Part shown: positions 50,404 to 60,061 of the stretch, piece by piece
Numbering within the stretch: position 1 is the stretch's first letter
Layout: each line of letters starts with the position of its first letter
Assembly (NCBI RefSeq): GCF_020857975.1
Contig: NZ_JACWUO010000012.1
Span: forward strand, 59,849-123,848
Source: Stenotrophomonas rhizophila
GTDB taxonomy: Bacteria; Pseudomonadota; Gammaproteobacteria; Xanthomonadales; Xanthomonadaceae
Direction of reading: 5' to 3'
Length of the DNA: 64,000 nucleotides
The notes under the pieces: model-generated
Database searches by the model: none
Seen by the model: the letters and a program-made list of their open reading frames with translations, nothing else
What the model was told of the DNA's origin: nothing
Translations under genes and position numbers: made by a program

Positions 50404-52602
50404 ATGAAACGGAATTGTCTGAGTCTTATGATCGGCGCGCTGCTGGCCTCCGCGCCGGCACTGGCGCAGCAGGCGCCACAGGCCGCGCCGACGGCAGGCA
50501 GGACCGCTTCGGCCACCAACCTGGACAGCATCACGGTCACCGCGCGCAAGCGCGAGGAAACCCTGCAGGAGGTACCGATTGCGGTCACCGCCTTCACCTC
50601 CGAAGCCCTGGACAAGATGAACGTGCAGGACATCAGCGACCTCGACGGACAGGTGCCCAACCTGACCATCTACGCCGCGCGCGGTGCCAGCAGCACGGTG
50701 ACCGCCTATATCCGCGGCATTGGCCAGTCCGATCCGACCTGGGGGGCGGACCCGGGCGTGGGCATCTACCTGGACGATGTCTATATCGCGCGCCCGCAGG
50801 GTGCGCTGCTGGATGTCTTCGACGTATCGCGCATCGAGGTGCTGCGTGGCCCGCAGGGCACGCTGTATGGCAAGAACACCATTGGCGGCGCGATCAAGTA
50901 CATCTCGCGCGGCCTGCCCACCCAGACCGAAGGCTTCGCCCAGATCACCGTGGGCAACTACAGCCAACTCGACGCCAAGGCGGCCATCGGCGGCCCGCTG
51001 GGCGGGCCCGACAGCGGCCTGCGCGCGCGCGTGGCGGTGGCCAGCATGAACCGCGATGGCTTCGGCGAGAACACCTTCAATGGCCAGCCGATCAGCGACA
51101 AGCAGATCAATGCGGCGCGATTGAACCTGGGCGCCTATGCGGGCGACGACTTCGATGTGCAGTTCGCCCTGGACTGGATGGACGACCAATCCGGCATGCG
51201 CGGCTCCAAGATGCTGGCGCCCAATCCGTTCCTGCGGGCCTACCCGCCGATGGACAGCCGCTACGACATCCGCTCGGGCATGCGCAACCTCAACAGCGTG
51301 GAGACCAAGGGGGCCTCGGCCACGGTGAACTGGCGGCCCAGCGAGGATGTGGCGGTGAAGTACGTGGTGGCCAAGCGCGAATCGGACAGTGAGGCCAACA
51401 TCGACTTCGACACCACCCCGGTCAAGCTGGCCGACGTGGGCGGTACCTACAGCGACAGCCAGGTCAGCAACGAGGTGCAGGTCAACTACGATGCCGGCGG
51501 CCGCGTGCGCGGCGTGGTGGGTCTCTATCAGTTCAGCGGTGAAGCCGGCGGGCAGATCCAGAACAACTACTTCAGCGCCCAGTTCGCCGACAACCAGGGC
51601 AAGGTGCTGACCGACAGCATCGCGCTGTATGCCGATTGGACCTTCGACCTGACCAGCAAGCTCAAGCTGGATGTGGGTGCCCGCTACACCGACGAGGACA
51701 AGCGCGCGATCGTGCTCAACCGCCTGTATTCCGATGCGACCTTCAGCCGGCCGGTCGCGGTGACCGCGAACTTCGACAAGAAAACCAACTTCAAGAACGT
51801 CTCGCCCAAGGTGTCGCTGGACTACCAGATCACCCCGGACATCATGGTTTACGGGCTGGCAACGCGAGGCTTCAAGTCCGGCGGGTACAACATCCGCGCC
51901 AATGCCGTGGCGGTGCCGCGCTCGGCCGAGCCGTTCGATGACGAGACCGTCGACAGCTTCGAGATCGGCAGCAAGATGGCCTTCCTCGACCAGCGCCTGT
52001 TCCTGAACCTGTCGGCGTTCCACAACAAGTACAAGGACATCCAGCTGTCGGTGTTCACCGGCATCGATAGCAATGGCGATGGCGTCGACGATGCCTTCTT
52101 CGGCGACTTCACCAATGCCGGCTCAGGCACGGTCAACGGCCTGGAGATCGAGTACCAGTACCTGCCCACCCAGCACTGGCTGATCTCCGGCAACCTGGCC
52201 TGGCTGGACACCAAGTACGACGAGTACATGGACCGCGGCATCAACGTGGCCGACCGCATGAAGTTCACCAACGCGCCGGATTTCTCCGGTGCCCTGAACG
52301 TGGAGTACCGCACCGCGCTGGGCAATGCCGGCAACCTGTCGGCACGGGTGAGCTACAGCTACCAGGGCGAGGTGTGGCCGACCACCGACCTGAGCCCGGT
52401 CATCCGCCAGGAGGGCTATGGGCTGGTCAATGCCGGGGTGATCTGGAAGCTCGACGACGCCTGGACCTTCTCGCTGCAGGGCACCAACCTGGCCGACAAG
52501 GAGTACCGCACCACCGGCTACAACATTCCGGCGGTCGGCACGCTGATTGGTTTCTACGGCCCGCCGCGCCAATATAGCCTCAGCGTCCGTTACGATTTCT
52601 AG
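50404..52602 (+). CDS. TonB-dependent receptor for the 3HB cluster
   Basis: 732 residues from ATG 50404 with signal peptide (LMIGALLASAPALAQ). TonB box-like LDSITVTARKREE, plug domain (VPIAVTAFTSEALDKM, VLRGPQGTLYGKNTIGGAIKYIS) and barrel ending SLSVRYDF. It falls in the broad FecA/CirA-like group typical of oligomer- and sugar-uptake receptors in Xanthomonads. Placed first in an operon with a hydrolase and a hydratase, it may import 3HB oligomers too large for porins (inference). Confidence 0.85.
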   Translation: MKRNCLSLMIGALLASAPALAQQAPQAAPTAGRTASATNLDSITVTARKREETLQEVPIAVTAFTSEALDKMNVQDISDLDGQVPNLTIYAARGASSTVTAYIRGIGQSDPTWGADPGVGIYLDDVYIARPQGALLDVFDVSRIEVLRGPQGTLYGKNTIGGAIKYISRGLPTQTEGFAQITVGNYSQLDAKAAIGGPLGGPDSGLRARVAVASMNRDGFGENTFNGQPISDKQINAARLNLGAYAGDDFDVQFALDWMDDQSGMRGSKMLAPNPFLRAYPPMDSRYDIRSGMRNLNSVETKGASATVNWRPSEDVAVKYVVAKRESDSEANIDFDTTPVKLADVGGTYSDSQVSNEVQVNYDAGGRVRGVVGLYQFSGEAGGQIQNNYFSAQFADNQGKVLTDSIALYADWTFDLTSKLKLDVGARYTDEDKRAIVLNRLYSDATFSRPVAVTANFDKKTNFKNVSPKVSLDYQITPDIMVYGLATRGFKSGGYNIRANAVAVPRSAEPFDDETVDSFEIGSKMAFLDQRLFLNLSAFHNKYKDIQLSVFTGIDSNGDGVDDAFFGDFTNAGSGTVNGLEIEYQYLPTQHWLISGNLAWLDTKYDEYMDRGINVADRMKFTNAPDFSGALNVEYRTALGNAGNLSARVSYSYQGEVWPTTDLSPVIRQEGYGLVNAGVIWKLDDAWTFSLQGTNLADKEYRTTGYNIPAVGTLIGFYGPPRQYSLSVRYDF

Positions 52603-52613
52603 GAAACACCCGC

Positions 52614-53492
52614 ATGACGCCGTCTTACCATGACCTGTACTGGAACAGCAGCGATGGCCTGCGCCTGCATGCGCGCGACCATGCACCGGCGGCGGGCCAA
52701 TCGGCCCGCGGCACGGTGGTCTGCATTCCGGGCTTGACCCGCAATGCCGCCGACTTCGATGCGCTTGCCCAGTCGCTGACCGCCGTCGGTTGGCGCGTGC
52801 TTGCCGTCGACCTGCGTGGGCGTGCGGGTTCAGAACGTTCGCCGGACCCCTCCGCTTACAACCCGCGCGCGTATGCCGACGACATGGTGGCGCTGCTGCA
52901 GTCGCAGAACATCGACAAGGCGGTGTTCATCGGCACCTCGCTGGGCGTGCTGGTCACCATCACCCTGGCCTCGCGCGCCCCGGAACGGATTGCCGCCGCG
53001 GTGCTCAATGATGCCGGCCCCAAGGTACCGCGCCAGGCCCTGGCGCGGATCGGCAGCTATGCCGGAAAGCCGGTGCCGCCGATGGATCTGGCCCAGGCCA
53101 CGGCCTATGTGGAATCCATCGGCAAGGCGGCGTTCCCGCGCTTCACCGGCGATGACTGGCGGGCGATGGCCTCGCGCAGCTTCCGCCGGCGCGAGGATGG
53201 GCTGCTGGAACTGGACTACGACCCGGCGATCATCCGCACCACCCGGCCGTGGGTGTTGTGGCTGCTGCGCCCGGTGCTGTGGCGCGCGGTGCGTGCGTTG
53301 ACCGCGCGCGTGCCGGTACTGGTGGTGCGCGGGGCGTTGTCGGACATATTGCCGGCCGATGTCGCGCGGCAGATGGCGGCGACCTCGGCCAGCGCCCGCC
53401 TGGTCGAAGTGCCCGATGTCGGGCATGCGCCCACCCTGTCCGAACCCGAGGCGCGTGAGGCCATCCTGGCCTTGCTGGAGCGCGTGCGATGA
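52614..53492 (+). CDS. Alpha/beta-hydrolase
   Basis: 292 residues. Nucleophile elbow GTSLG with Ser109, oxyanion CIPGLTRN, acid residue near VRGALSDILPA and His in VPDVGHAPTLSEPE. No signal peptide, so cytoplasmic. It lies 11 bp after the TonB receptor and overlaps the MaoC gene by ATGA. In this context it could split hydroxybutyrate dimers or esters; specificity cannot be read. Confidence 0.85.
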   Translation: MTPSYHDLYWNSSDGLRLHARDHAPAAGQSARGTVVCIPGLTRNAADFDALAQSLTAVGWRVLAVDLRGRAGSERSPDPSAYNPRAYADDMVALLQSQNIDKAVFIGTSLGVLVTITLASRAPERIAAAVLNDAGPKVPRQALARIGSYAGKPVPPMDLAQATAYVESIGKAAFPRFTGDDWRAMASRSFRRREDGLLELDYDPAIIRTTRPWVLWLLRPVLWRAVRALTARVPVLVVRGALSDILPADVARQMAATSASARLVEVPDVGHAPTLSEPEAREAILALLERVR

Positions 53493-53971
53493 GCGCCGCC
53501 GTCACGGCCACTGAACTGCCCGCCGCCCTGCAGGCCCTGCAGCAATGGGCGGCGAACGAGCGGCTGAGCGGCAACACGCGGCTGGCGCAATCGCGCATCG
53601 ACGCCTTCGCCGCCGCCACCGGCGATCACAACTGGATCCACGTCGACCCGGCCCGGGCAAAGGCTGGATTGCCGGGCGGGCAGACCATCGCCCACGGTTT
53701 CCTGCTGCTCTCGCTCACCGTCGAAGACGATGTGGCTGCCCTGGCCGGCTTCCCTGGCATCGCCCACGTATTGAACTATGGCTTGAACAAGGTCCGCTTT
53801 CTGGCGCCGGTGCCCAGCGGTTCGCAGGTGCGGGTGCGCTCGCGGCTGGTGTCGCTGGAGGCACGCCATCCCGGGCAATGGTTGCTGACCCAGCACAAAG
53901 CCGTGGAAGTGGTCCCCGCTGGCGAGGTGGCACTGGTGGCCGAACAACTGTCGCTGATCGTGACCGCCTAG
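53489..53971 (+). CDS. MaoC-like hotdog dehydratase (R-specific enoyl-CoA hydratase type)
   Basis: 160 residues. The hydratase-2 motif is present: ATGDHNWIHVDPARAKAG followed by GGQTIAHGFLLLSL, which supplies the catalytic Asp/His pair and CoA-binding loop. MaoC/PhaJ enzymes interconvert (R)-3-hydroxyacyl-CoA and enoyl-CoA, which links 3HB-CoA to beta-oxidation. It is translationally coupled to the hydrolase. A GC-rich inverted repeat (GGCCGGC/GCCGGCC, about 53997-54017) separates it from the kinase gene. Confidence 0.85.
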   Translation: MSAAVTATELPAALQALQQWAANERLSGNTRLAQSRIDAFAAATGDHNWIHVDPARAKAGLPGGQTIAHGFLLLSLTVEDDVAALAGFPGIAHVLNYGLNKVRFLAPVPSGSQVRVRSRLVSLEARHPGQWLLTQHKAVEVVPAGEVALVAEQLSLIVTA

Positions 53972-54040
53972 CCCCGCCCTGCCCCACCGCGCATGGCCGG
54001 CCTGCTGCCGGCCGGCCGCGGTTCTCTCTACACTGGAGCG

Positions 54041-57000
54041 ATGTTGACCCCCTCCATCGTCCTGTTCGCCTGCCTGGCATGGACCGCGCTGCTGTTCGGC
54101 GTGGCCCTGTGGGGGGAACGCCAGGGGCACCGGCTTGCCCGGGTCTGGCCGGCCATCTACGCGCTGTCGCTGGGCGTGCACTGCACGGCATGGACCTATT
54201 ACGGCGCCGCCTCGCAGGGCGTGCAATGGGGCTTCCCGATCCCGCCGACCCTGATCGGCATGGCGCTGATCTTCTCCTTCGGCCTGCCGTTCCTGGCGCG
54301 GCTCGGGCGGCTGGCCAAGCAGCACAACAGCGCCACCATCGCCGACCTGGTGGTCGCGCGGCTGCGTGCCGACCAGGGGCTTGGGGTCACCATCACCCTG
54401 GTCGCCCTGTTCGGCATCATTCCCTACATCGCGCTGCAGCTCAAAGCCGTCAGCCAGGGCCTGCGCGCCCTGCTCGGCGATGCAGTCGCCAGCAGCGCGT
54501 GGCAGCTGGACATGTCGTTCTGGTTCGCGCTGACGATGGCGGCGTTCACCATGCTGTTCGGTGCGCGCAAGGCGTCGGCCACCGAGCACAACCGCGGCAT
54601 CGTGGTCGCGCTGGGCCTGGAGTCGATGTTGAAGCTGGTGGCGCTGCTGGCCATCGGCGTATACGCCGCGGTATCGGTACACCAGGCCGGCACGCCCCTG
54701 CTTGAAAAGATGGTGCATCTGCCACCGCCGGCGGTCATCCCGGATTTCCTCACCATGGTCGCGCTCGGTGCGATGGCGGCGTTCACCCTGCCCCATCAGT
54801 TCCATGTGGGCGTGGTTGAACTGCGCCAGCCCTCGGACCTGAAGACGGCGCGCTGGCTGTTCCCGCTCTACCTGTTGTTGATCGGCCTGCCGTCGGTGCC
54901 GATGGCGCTGTCCGGTGCCGCACAGCTGCCGGCGTCGGTATCGCCGGACCTGTACGTGCTGGCCCTGCCGCAGGCGCGCGGCCACCACCTGCTGGCGTTG
55001 CTTGCCTACCTGGGCAGCCTGAGCGCTGCCACCGGCATGATGATCCTGTCCGGGTTGACCCTGTCGATCATGCTGGGCAACCACGGCGTGGGCTCACGCC
55101 TGCTGGGCGGCGTGGAGGGTGGGGTTACCCCCGCCGACCTGCGCCCGCGCGTGCTGGCCTTCCGTCGCGCCGGCATCCTGGCGGTATTCCTGATGTCGTG
55201 GCTGTACAGCCGCGCGATGAGCGGCACCGAGGCGCTCAGCGATTTCGGCCTGATGTCGTTCACCGCGCTGTCGCAGCTGGCGCCGGCGGTACTGCTGGCG
55301 GTGTACCGCCCGCGCACGCCCTCCCCGGCCATCATCGCCGGCATCGTGCTGGGCTCGCTGGTCTGGCTGTGGCTGGTGCTGCTGCCGATGGTGGTCCCGG
55401 ACCGGCCGCCTGCGGCCGGCCCCGACGGGCTGCACTGGCTGGCGATGTTCTCGCTGCGCGTGCAGCCGGGCCATATCGCCTTCAGCATGGGCGCCAGCCT
55501 GGCGGCCAACCTGGTGACCGTGGTGCTGGTGTCGCGTGCGGTGCGCCCCTCGTTGCCACGGCGGAGGGACGCGGTGGCGGCGGCCTCGATGCGCAAGACC
55601 GCCGGTCGCTTCCTCGGTCAGGAACGGGCACGGCAGTTGATGGAGGGGCACGCCGGGCAGATGCTGGATGACGACCGGGTCACCGCCATCGAACGCGAAC
55701 TGACCGCCGTGGTTGGCGCGGGCATGGCACGGTTGCTGGTGGAGGCCGCACGCGATGGCGGCGCCGCGCCATTGGAGGCGGTTACCCGTGCCGTCGGCGA
55801 AGCCACCCAGGTGCTGCGCTTCAACCAGCGCCTGCTGGAAGCCGCGCTGGAGAACATGAGCCAGGGCATCAGCGTGGTCGATGCCCAGTTGCAGCTGGTG
55901 GCCTGGAACAGCCGTTATGCCGCGCTGTTCAAGTTCCCGCCGGAGCTGCTGCAGGTGGGGCAGCCGGTGGTCAACCTCACCGCGTGGGCGTTGGGCCAAC
56001 TGAAGATCGGCGATATCCCCGGCGACACCCCCGACAAGGCATTGCTGCGCCGCGTGGCGCACATGCGCCGTGGCACCCCGCATCTGTCCGAGCGGATATT
56101 CCCCGACAGCACCATCGTCGAAATCCGCGGCAACCCGATGCCCGGTGGCGGTTACGTGGCCACCTTCACCGATGTCACCGCCTTCCGCCGCGCCGAAGAC
56201 GCGCTCAAGCGCAGCAACGAAACCCTGGAGCGCCGCGTGCAGGACCGCACCGCCAGGCTGGAGCAGGCGGTGCACGAGGCCGAACGGGCCAACGTGGCCA
56301 AGACACGTTTCCTCACCGCGGTCGGCCACGACCTGATCCAGCCCTTGCATGCGGCGCAGTTGCTGACCGACGCGATGTCCCAGCACATCGAATCGGAGTT
56401 CCTGGACAGCTTCCTGCGCCAGATCCGTGGCGCCCTGGATTCCACCGACGACCTGCTGTCGGGCCTGCTGGATATTTCGCGGCTGGAAGCCGGCGGGCTG
56501 GTGGCCGATCCGCGCCCGTTCGCGCTGTCGACCGTGCTCGATCCGCTGGCGCAGGAGTTCGCCGTGCTGGCAGCGGCGCGTGGCCTGCAGTTCCGCCATG
56601 TGCGTACCCGCGCCTGGGTACACAGCGACCCGCTGCTGCTGCGCCGGGTGCTGCAGAACTTCCTGGCCAATGCCATCGGCTACACGCGCCGTGGCGGCGT
56701 GCTGCTGGGCGTGCGCCGCCATGGCCACACGCTGCGCATCGGCGTGCATGACAGCGGCCCGGGCATCGCGGCGGAGCAGCAGGCGGTGGTGTTCGAGGAA
56801 TTCCACCGCGGCGACCGCAGCAATGGCCAGGGCCTGGGCCTTGGCCTGGCCATCGCGCACCGGATTGCCGGCCTGCTGCATGCACCGCTGGACCTGCACA
56901 GCGTGCCCGGCCGCGGCTCGGCCTTCTCCATCGGCGTGGCGCGCGCAGCCCCGTCCACGGCCCCGCGCACTGAACCCACCGCCGGCGGCAACAGCACCAT

Positions 57001-57376
57001 CAAGGGCATCCGCGTGCTGGTGGTGGACAACGACCCGGACGCGCTGGACGCATTGCGGCAGATGTTGCTGTCCTGGGGTTGCGATGTCGTCGCGGTGCGC
57101 GACGCCGGCGCGGTGGGCGCGTCGGCACGGGAGGCGGCGCTGTGGCTGTTCGACTACCACCTCGATGATGGCGATACCGGCGTCAAGCTCTGGACGCGCC
57201 TTGTCGCCGCCCATGGGCAGCGGCCCACGGTGATTCTCAGCGCCGATACCGGCAGCGACACGCGCGAGGCGGTACGCGGGGTGGGCTTATCGCTGCTGAA
57301 CAAACCGTTCAAGCCGCTGGCGCTGCGCTGGGCGATCAACCACCTGCTGGCAAACCCCGGCACGGCAACGAGCTGA
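54041..57376 (+). CDS. Hybrid sensor histidine kinase with SSS transporter-like sensor domain (CrbS-like)
   Basis: 1111 residues from ATG 54041. Residues ~1-500 form a sodium/solute-symporter-like 13-helix domain. A PAS segment follows (NMSQGISVVDAQLQLVAWNSRY), then a HisKA domain with His763 in AVGHDLIQPLHAAQ, a HATPase domain (HDSGPGIA, GLGLGLAIAHRIAG) and a receiver with Asp1038 (LFDYHLDD) and Lys1088 (NKPFKP). SSS-type kinases paired with LuxR regulators (CrbS/CrbR, MxtR/ErdR) control acetate and short-acid use in gammaproteobacteria. The partner regulator is convergent, 44 bp away. Confidence 0.9.
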   Translation: MLTPSIVLFACLAWTALLFGVALWGERQGHRLARVWPAIYALSLGVHCTAWTYYGAASQGVQWGFPIPPTLIGMALIFSFGLPFLARLGRLAKQHNSATIADLVVARLRADQGLGVTITLVALFGIIPYIALQLKAVSQGLRALLGDAVASSAWQLDMSFWFALTMAAFTMLFGARKASATEHNRGIVVALGLESMLKLVALLAIGVYAAVSVHQAGTPLLEKMVHLPPPAVIPDFLTMVALGAMAAFTLPHQFHVGVVELRQPSDLKTARWLFPLYLLLIGLPSVPMALSGAAQLPASVSPDLYVLALPQARGHHLLALLAYLGSLSAATGMMILSGLTLSIMLGNHGVGSRLLGGVEGGVTPADLRPRVLAFRRAGILAVFLMSWLYSRAMSGTEALSDFGLMSFTALSQLAPAVLLAVYRPRTPSPAIIAGIVLGSLVWLWLVLLPMVVPDRPPAAGPDGLHWLAMFSLRVQPGHIAFSMGASLAANLVTVVLVSRAVRPSLPRRRDAVAAASMRKTAGRFLGQERARQLMEGHAGQMLDDDRVTAIERELTAVVGAGMARLLVEAARDGGAAPLEAVTRAVGEATQVLRFNQRLLEAALENMSQGISVVDAQLQLVAWNSRYAALFKFPPELLQVGQPVVNLTAWALGQLKIGDIPGDTPDKALLRRVAHMRRGTPHLSERIFPDSTIVEIRGNPMPGGGYVATFTDVTAFRRAEDALKRSNETLERRVQDRTARLEQAVHEAERANVAKTRFLTAVGHDLIQPLHAAQLLTDAMSQHIESEFLDSFLRQIRGALDSTDDLLSGLLDISRLEAGGLVADPRPFALSTVLDPLAQEFAVLAAARGLQFRHVRTRAWVHSDPLLLRRVLQNFLANAIGYTRRGGVLLGVRRHGHTLRIGVHDSGPGIAAEQQAVVFEEFHRGDRSNGQGLGLGLAIAHRIAGLLHAPLDLHSVPGRGSAFSIGVARAAPSTAPRTEPTAGGNSTIKGIRVLVVDNDPDALDALRQMLLSWGCDVVAVRDAGAVGASAREAALWLFDYHLDDGDTGVKLWTRLVAAHGQRPTVILSADTGSDTREAVRGVGLSLLNKPFKPLALRWAINHLLANPGTATS

Positions 57377-57420
57377 GCGCGCGCGACCGGCATCGCACCG
57401 CTCAGCGTCTTCGCCGCGGG

Positions 57421-58095
57421 TCAGGCGTCGCGCGCCTCATCGATCTGCCGGGAAGGATCGGTCAAGCCCATTTCGTGCAGCACGCGGATGGCCTGCGCAC
57501 GGTTGCGTACGCCCAGCCGCTCCATGATGCGGGTCATGTGCGCCTTGACCGTGCGCAACTGCACGCCCAGGCGGTCGGCGATCTGCTTGTTGAGCAGGCC
57601 TTCGGCCACCAGGCTCAGCACTCTGTACTGGTGCGTGGACAGGCTGGCCAGGCGCGCGGCAAGGTCGGCGTCCTTGCCGAACGGCGCTGCCCGCGCCACC
57701 GGCTCGCGCAGCAGCGCCGGGATCCAGCGCTCGCCATCGAGCACGCTCTGCAGCGCCGACTGCAGGTCGGTCAGCCCCGAACTCTTGGGCAGATAGCCGG
57801 CCGCGCCCAGGTCGATGGCACGGCGGATCACGTGCGGCTCTTCGTTGGCCGAGACGATGATGATGGCCAACCCCGGCTGCAATGCACGGATGGTCGCCAG
57901 CCCGGCAAGGCCGTGATTGCCCGGCATATGCAGGTCCAGCAGCATCAGGTCGATCTGCTGGTTCTCGATGGTTTCCAGCACGCCGTGCAGCGAGTCGGCC
58001 TCGCTGATCTGCAGATCGGCCACCGCCTCTTCGGCGGCGCGATGCAGCGCCGCACGGAACAAGGGGTGGTCATCGGCGATAAGCAGGCTCGGCAT
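57421..58095 (-). CDS. NarL/LuxR-type response regulator (CrbR-like)
   Basis: 224 residues. The receiver has the acidic pair in IADDHPL, phosphoacceptor Asp54 (LMLLDLHMPG) and Lys in YLPKSSGL. The C-terminal LuxR HTH (LSLVAEGLLNKQIADRLGVQLRTVKAHMTRIM) spans ~150-205. It converges with the SSS hybrid kinase and is divergent from the 3HB-oligomer hydrolase. The palindrome 58136-58147 lies 41 bp from its start, with a TACTCT -10-like element correctly spaced for autoactivation. Confidence 0.9.
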   Translation of the reverse strand: MPSLLIADDHPLFRAALHRAAEEAVADLQISEADSLHGVLETIENQQIDLMLLDLHMPGNHGLAGLATIRALQPGLAIIIVSANEEPHVIRRAIDLGAAGYLPKSSGLTDLQSALQSVLDGERWIPALLREPVARAAPFGKDADLAARLASLSTHQYRVLSLVAEGLLNKQIADRLGVQLRTVKAHMTRIMERLGVRNRAQAIRVLHEMGLTDPSRQIDEARDA

Positions 58096-58135
58096 GTCCG
58101 GCCGAGAGTAGCAAATCGCCTGCAGTGCGGCACGG

Positions 58136-58147
58136 GTACCTAGGTAC
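58136..58147. promoter_or_regulatory. ACCTAGGT palindrome between regulator and 3HB-oligomer hydrolase
   Basis: GTACCTAGGTAC is a perfect 12-bp palindrome sharing the ACCTAGGT core with 50304-50317. On the plus strand a TAGTGT at 58172-58177 begins 30.5 bp from the centre; on the minus strand TACTCT (58110-58105) begins 31.5 bp away. The plus-strand start would then be at or next to the ATG 58184, giving a leaderless mRNA. Confidence 0.65.
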
Positions 58148-58183
58148 GCTGGCGCACCGCGCCCGGCTTGCTAGTGTGGCGCG

Positions 58184-60037
58184 ATGAACATCCTCCGCCC
58201 CGCTGCCCTGCTTTGGGCCATGCTGCCGCTGTTGTCCGGCGGCACCGCCATCGCCACTGCCGCCACGCCCGGCCACACCGATGAAGGTCCCGTGTTTGAG
58301 CAATGGCGGGAAACCCAGCATCGCGGCAGCGATGAACTGCTGACGGCGGGCCTGGGCATCGAAGCCCTGCGTTCGACCAGCGCGCCGGCGTTCGCCCGCC
58401 CGGCCCAGCCTACGGCCGACGAGGCCCGGCGCCGCGCGATCTGGAGCAGCTGGCGCGGCATCGCCGACCTGACTCCCGGCGGCGGCTTCGGCGATGTCTA
58501 CGGCAACCTGCAGGCGGCGCCTGGTCGCGAGTTCTCCGCCTATGCGCGCGTCCCCGGCGCCCGCCAACCCCATCGCGTCCTGGTGCAGGTGCCCGACAGC
58601 TTCGATCCCGCGCACGCCTGCCTGGTGGCCGCGGCCTCCTCCGGCTCGCGCGGCATCTATGGCGCCATCCCGGTTGCCGGCAGCTGGGGCCTGGCCCACG
58701 GCTGCGCCGTCGCCTATACCGACAAGGGGGCCGGCAGCGACTATTACGACCTGGACGCCAGGGCCGGTTTCCAGGCCGACGGCACGCCAGCCACCCAGGG
58801 GGCGTTGGCCTTCGTTCCCGGGGAAGCGACAACCCCGCACGGCATCGCCTTCAAACACGCCCATTCGGGCGACAATCCGGAAGCGGATTGGGGCCGGCAC
58901 CTGCTGCAGGCACTGCAGTTCGGCCTGCAGGCACTGGACCGCGCCTACCCCCGGTCGGCACCGTTCACCGCGGCCAATACCCGCACGCTGGGCGTGGGGG
59001 TGTCCAACGGCGGCGGCGCCGTGCTGCGTGCCGCGGAGATCGATGGCGACTGGTTCGATGCGATGGTGGCCGGCGAACCCAACGTCTCGGTTGCCGGTGC
59101 GCCGCCGCTGTTCGATTTCGTCACCCAGGCCGCGTTGCTGATGCCCTGCGCACTGCTGGCGCTGGATGATCTGCCACAGCCACCCCTGCAGGCACAGCTG
59201 GCGCCTGCATCGGCCCAGCGTTGCACCACGCTGAAATCCGCCGGGCAGGTGCAGGGCGATGACACCGCGGCACAGGCACGGTCGGCGCGGCAGCAGCTTG
59301 CCGACGCCGGCCTGGGCGAGGACGCACTTCGCGCCGGCGCGTTCTCGACCGGGCTGGATCTATGGCGCGCCATCGCGGCAACCTATGCCTCGGCCTACGG
59401 GCGCTACGGCGCTGGCGAACATCCTTGCGCATATGGCTTCTCGGCTACTGGCGCCGACGGCCGGCCCGGTCCGGCGCCCGCCGGGCTTCGTTCAACCTGG
59501 TGGAGCGAGGGCAGCGGCATCCCGCCGGGCAGTGGCGTGGTGCTGGTGGATGGCAATGCGGCACGCTCCGCAGAGGATCCGCTGTACGGCCTGAACTGCC
59601 TGCGCGCGCTCGGCACGGGCGACAGCGCCGATGCCCGACGGGTACGCGCCGGCATCGCCGAGGCGGCTGCCAGGGCCCCGCGCCGCGGCCTGCCGATCGT
59701 GGTGATCCACGGCCTCCACGACGGGCTGGTGCCCATCGGCATGACCAGCGATCGCTACGTGCCGCTCGCACGCAAGGCCGGGGCGCAGATCGCCTATTGG
59801 CGGGTAGACCACGCACAGCACTTCGACTCGCTGCTGGCCTTCCCGGACTACCGGAAGCGCTATGTACCGCTGCTGCCCTACATGTTCGCGGCGATGGACC
59901 AGGTGTGGGCCCACCTGGAAGACCCGGCGCACGCGCTGCCGCAGGACGCACTGGTCCAGCCCACTCCACGCGCGGAAGCGCCGTTGCTGCGCGGGCAGCT
60001 GTCCATCCCCGGCATCCCGGCCACTCCCGGGCGCTGA
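58184..60037 (+). CDS. D-(-)-3-hydroxybutyrate oligomer hydrolase
   Basis: 617 residues with signal-like N-terminus (LRPAALLWAMLPLLSGGTAIATA). The body carries features of the 3HB-oligomer hydrolase family: SSGSRGIYGAIPVAGSWGLA, YTDKGAGSDYYDL and the nucleophile region VGVSNGGGAVL with Ser274. Late segments VVIHGLHDGLVP and VDHAQHFDSLL supply the Asp and His. It hydrolyses 3HB oligomers released by depolymerases, here probably in the periplasm. It is followed 24 bp later by an acyl-CoA synthetase. Confidence 0.88.
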   Translation: MNILRPAALLWAMLPLLSGGTAIATAATPGHTDEGPVFEQWRETQHRGSDELLTAGLGIEALRSTSAPAFARPAQPTADEARRRAIWSSWRGIADLTPGGGFGDVYGNLQAAPGREFSAYARVPGARQPHRVLVQVPDSFDPAHACLVAAASSGSRGIYGAIPVAGSWGLAHGCAVAYTDKGAGSDYYDLDARAGFQADGTPATQGALAFVPGEATTPHGIAFKHAHSGDNPEADWGRHLLQALQFGLQALDRAYPRSAPFTAANTRTLGVGVSNGGGAVLRAAEIDGDWFDAMVAGEPNVSVAGAPPLFDFVTQAALLMPCALLALDDLPQPPLQAQLAPASAQRCTTLKSAGQVQGDDTAAQARSARQQLADAGLGEDALRAGAFSTGLDLWRAIAATYASAYGRYGAGEHPCAYGFSATGADGRPGPAPAGLRSTWWSEGSGIPPGSGVVLVDGNAARSAEDPLYGLNCLRALGTGDSADARRVRAGIAEAAARAPRRGLPIVVIHGLHDGLVPIGMTSDRYVPLARKAGAQIAYWRVDHAQHFDSLLAFPDYRKRYVPLLPYMFAAMDQVWAHLEDPAHALPQDALVQPTPRAEAPLLRGQLSIPGIPATPGR

Positions 60038-60061
60038 CGCGCTGCCCACCAGGACACCCCA

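Noticed and set aside
50248..52023. N-terminal extension of the GntP-type permease
   Set aside because: The frame is open only because it is antisense to the TonB receptor; the ATG at 50247 with a ribosome site gives a normal permease.
53997..54017. REP-type element between the MaoC and kinase genes
   Set aside because: A single GGCCGGC inverted repeat with no second copy recognised in the window and no matching consensus.
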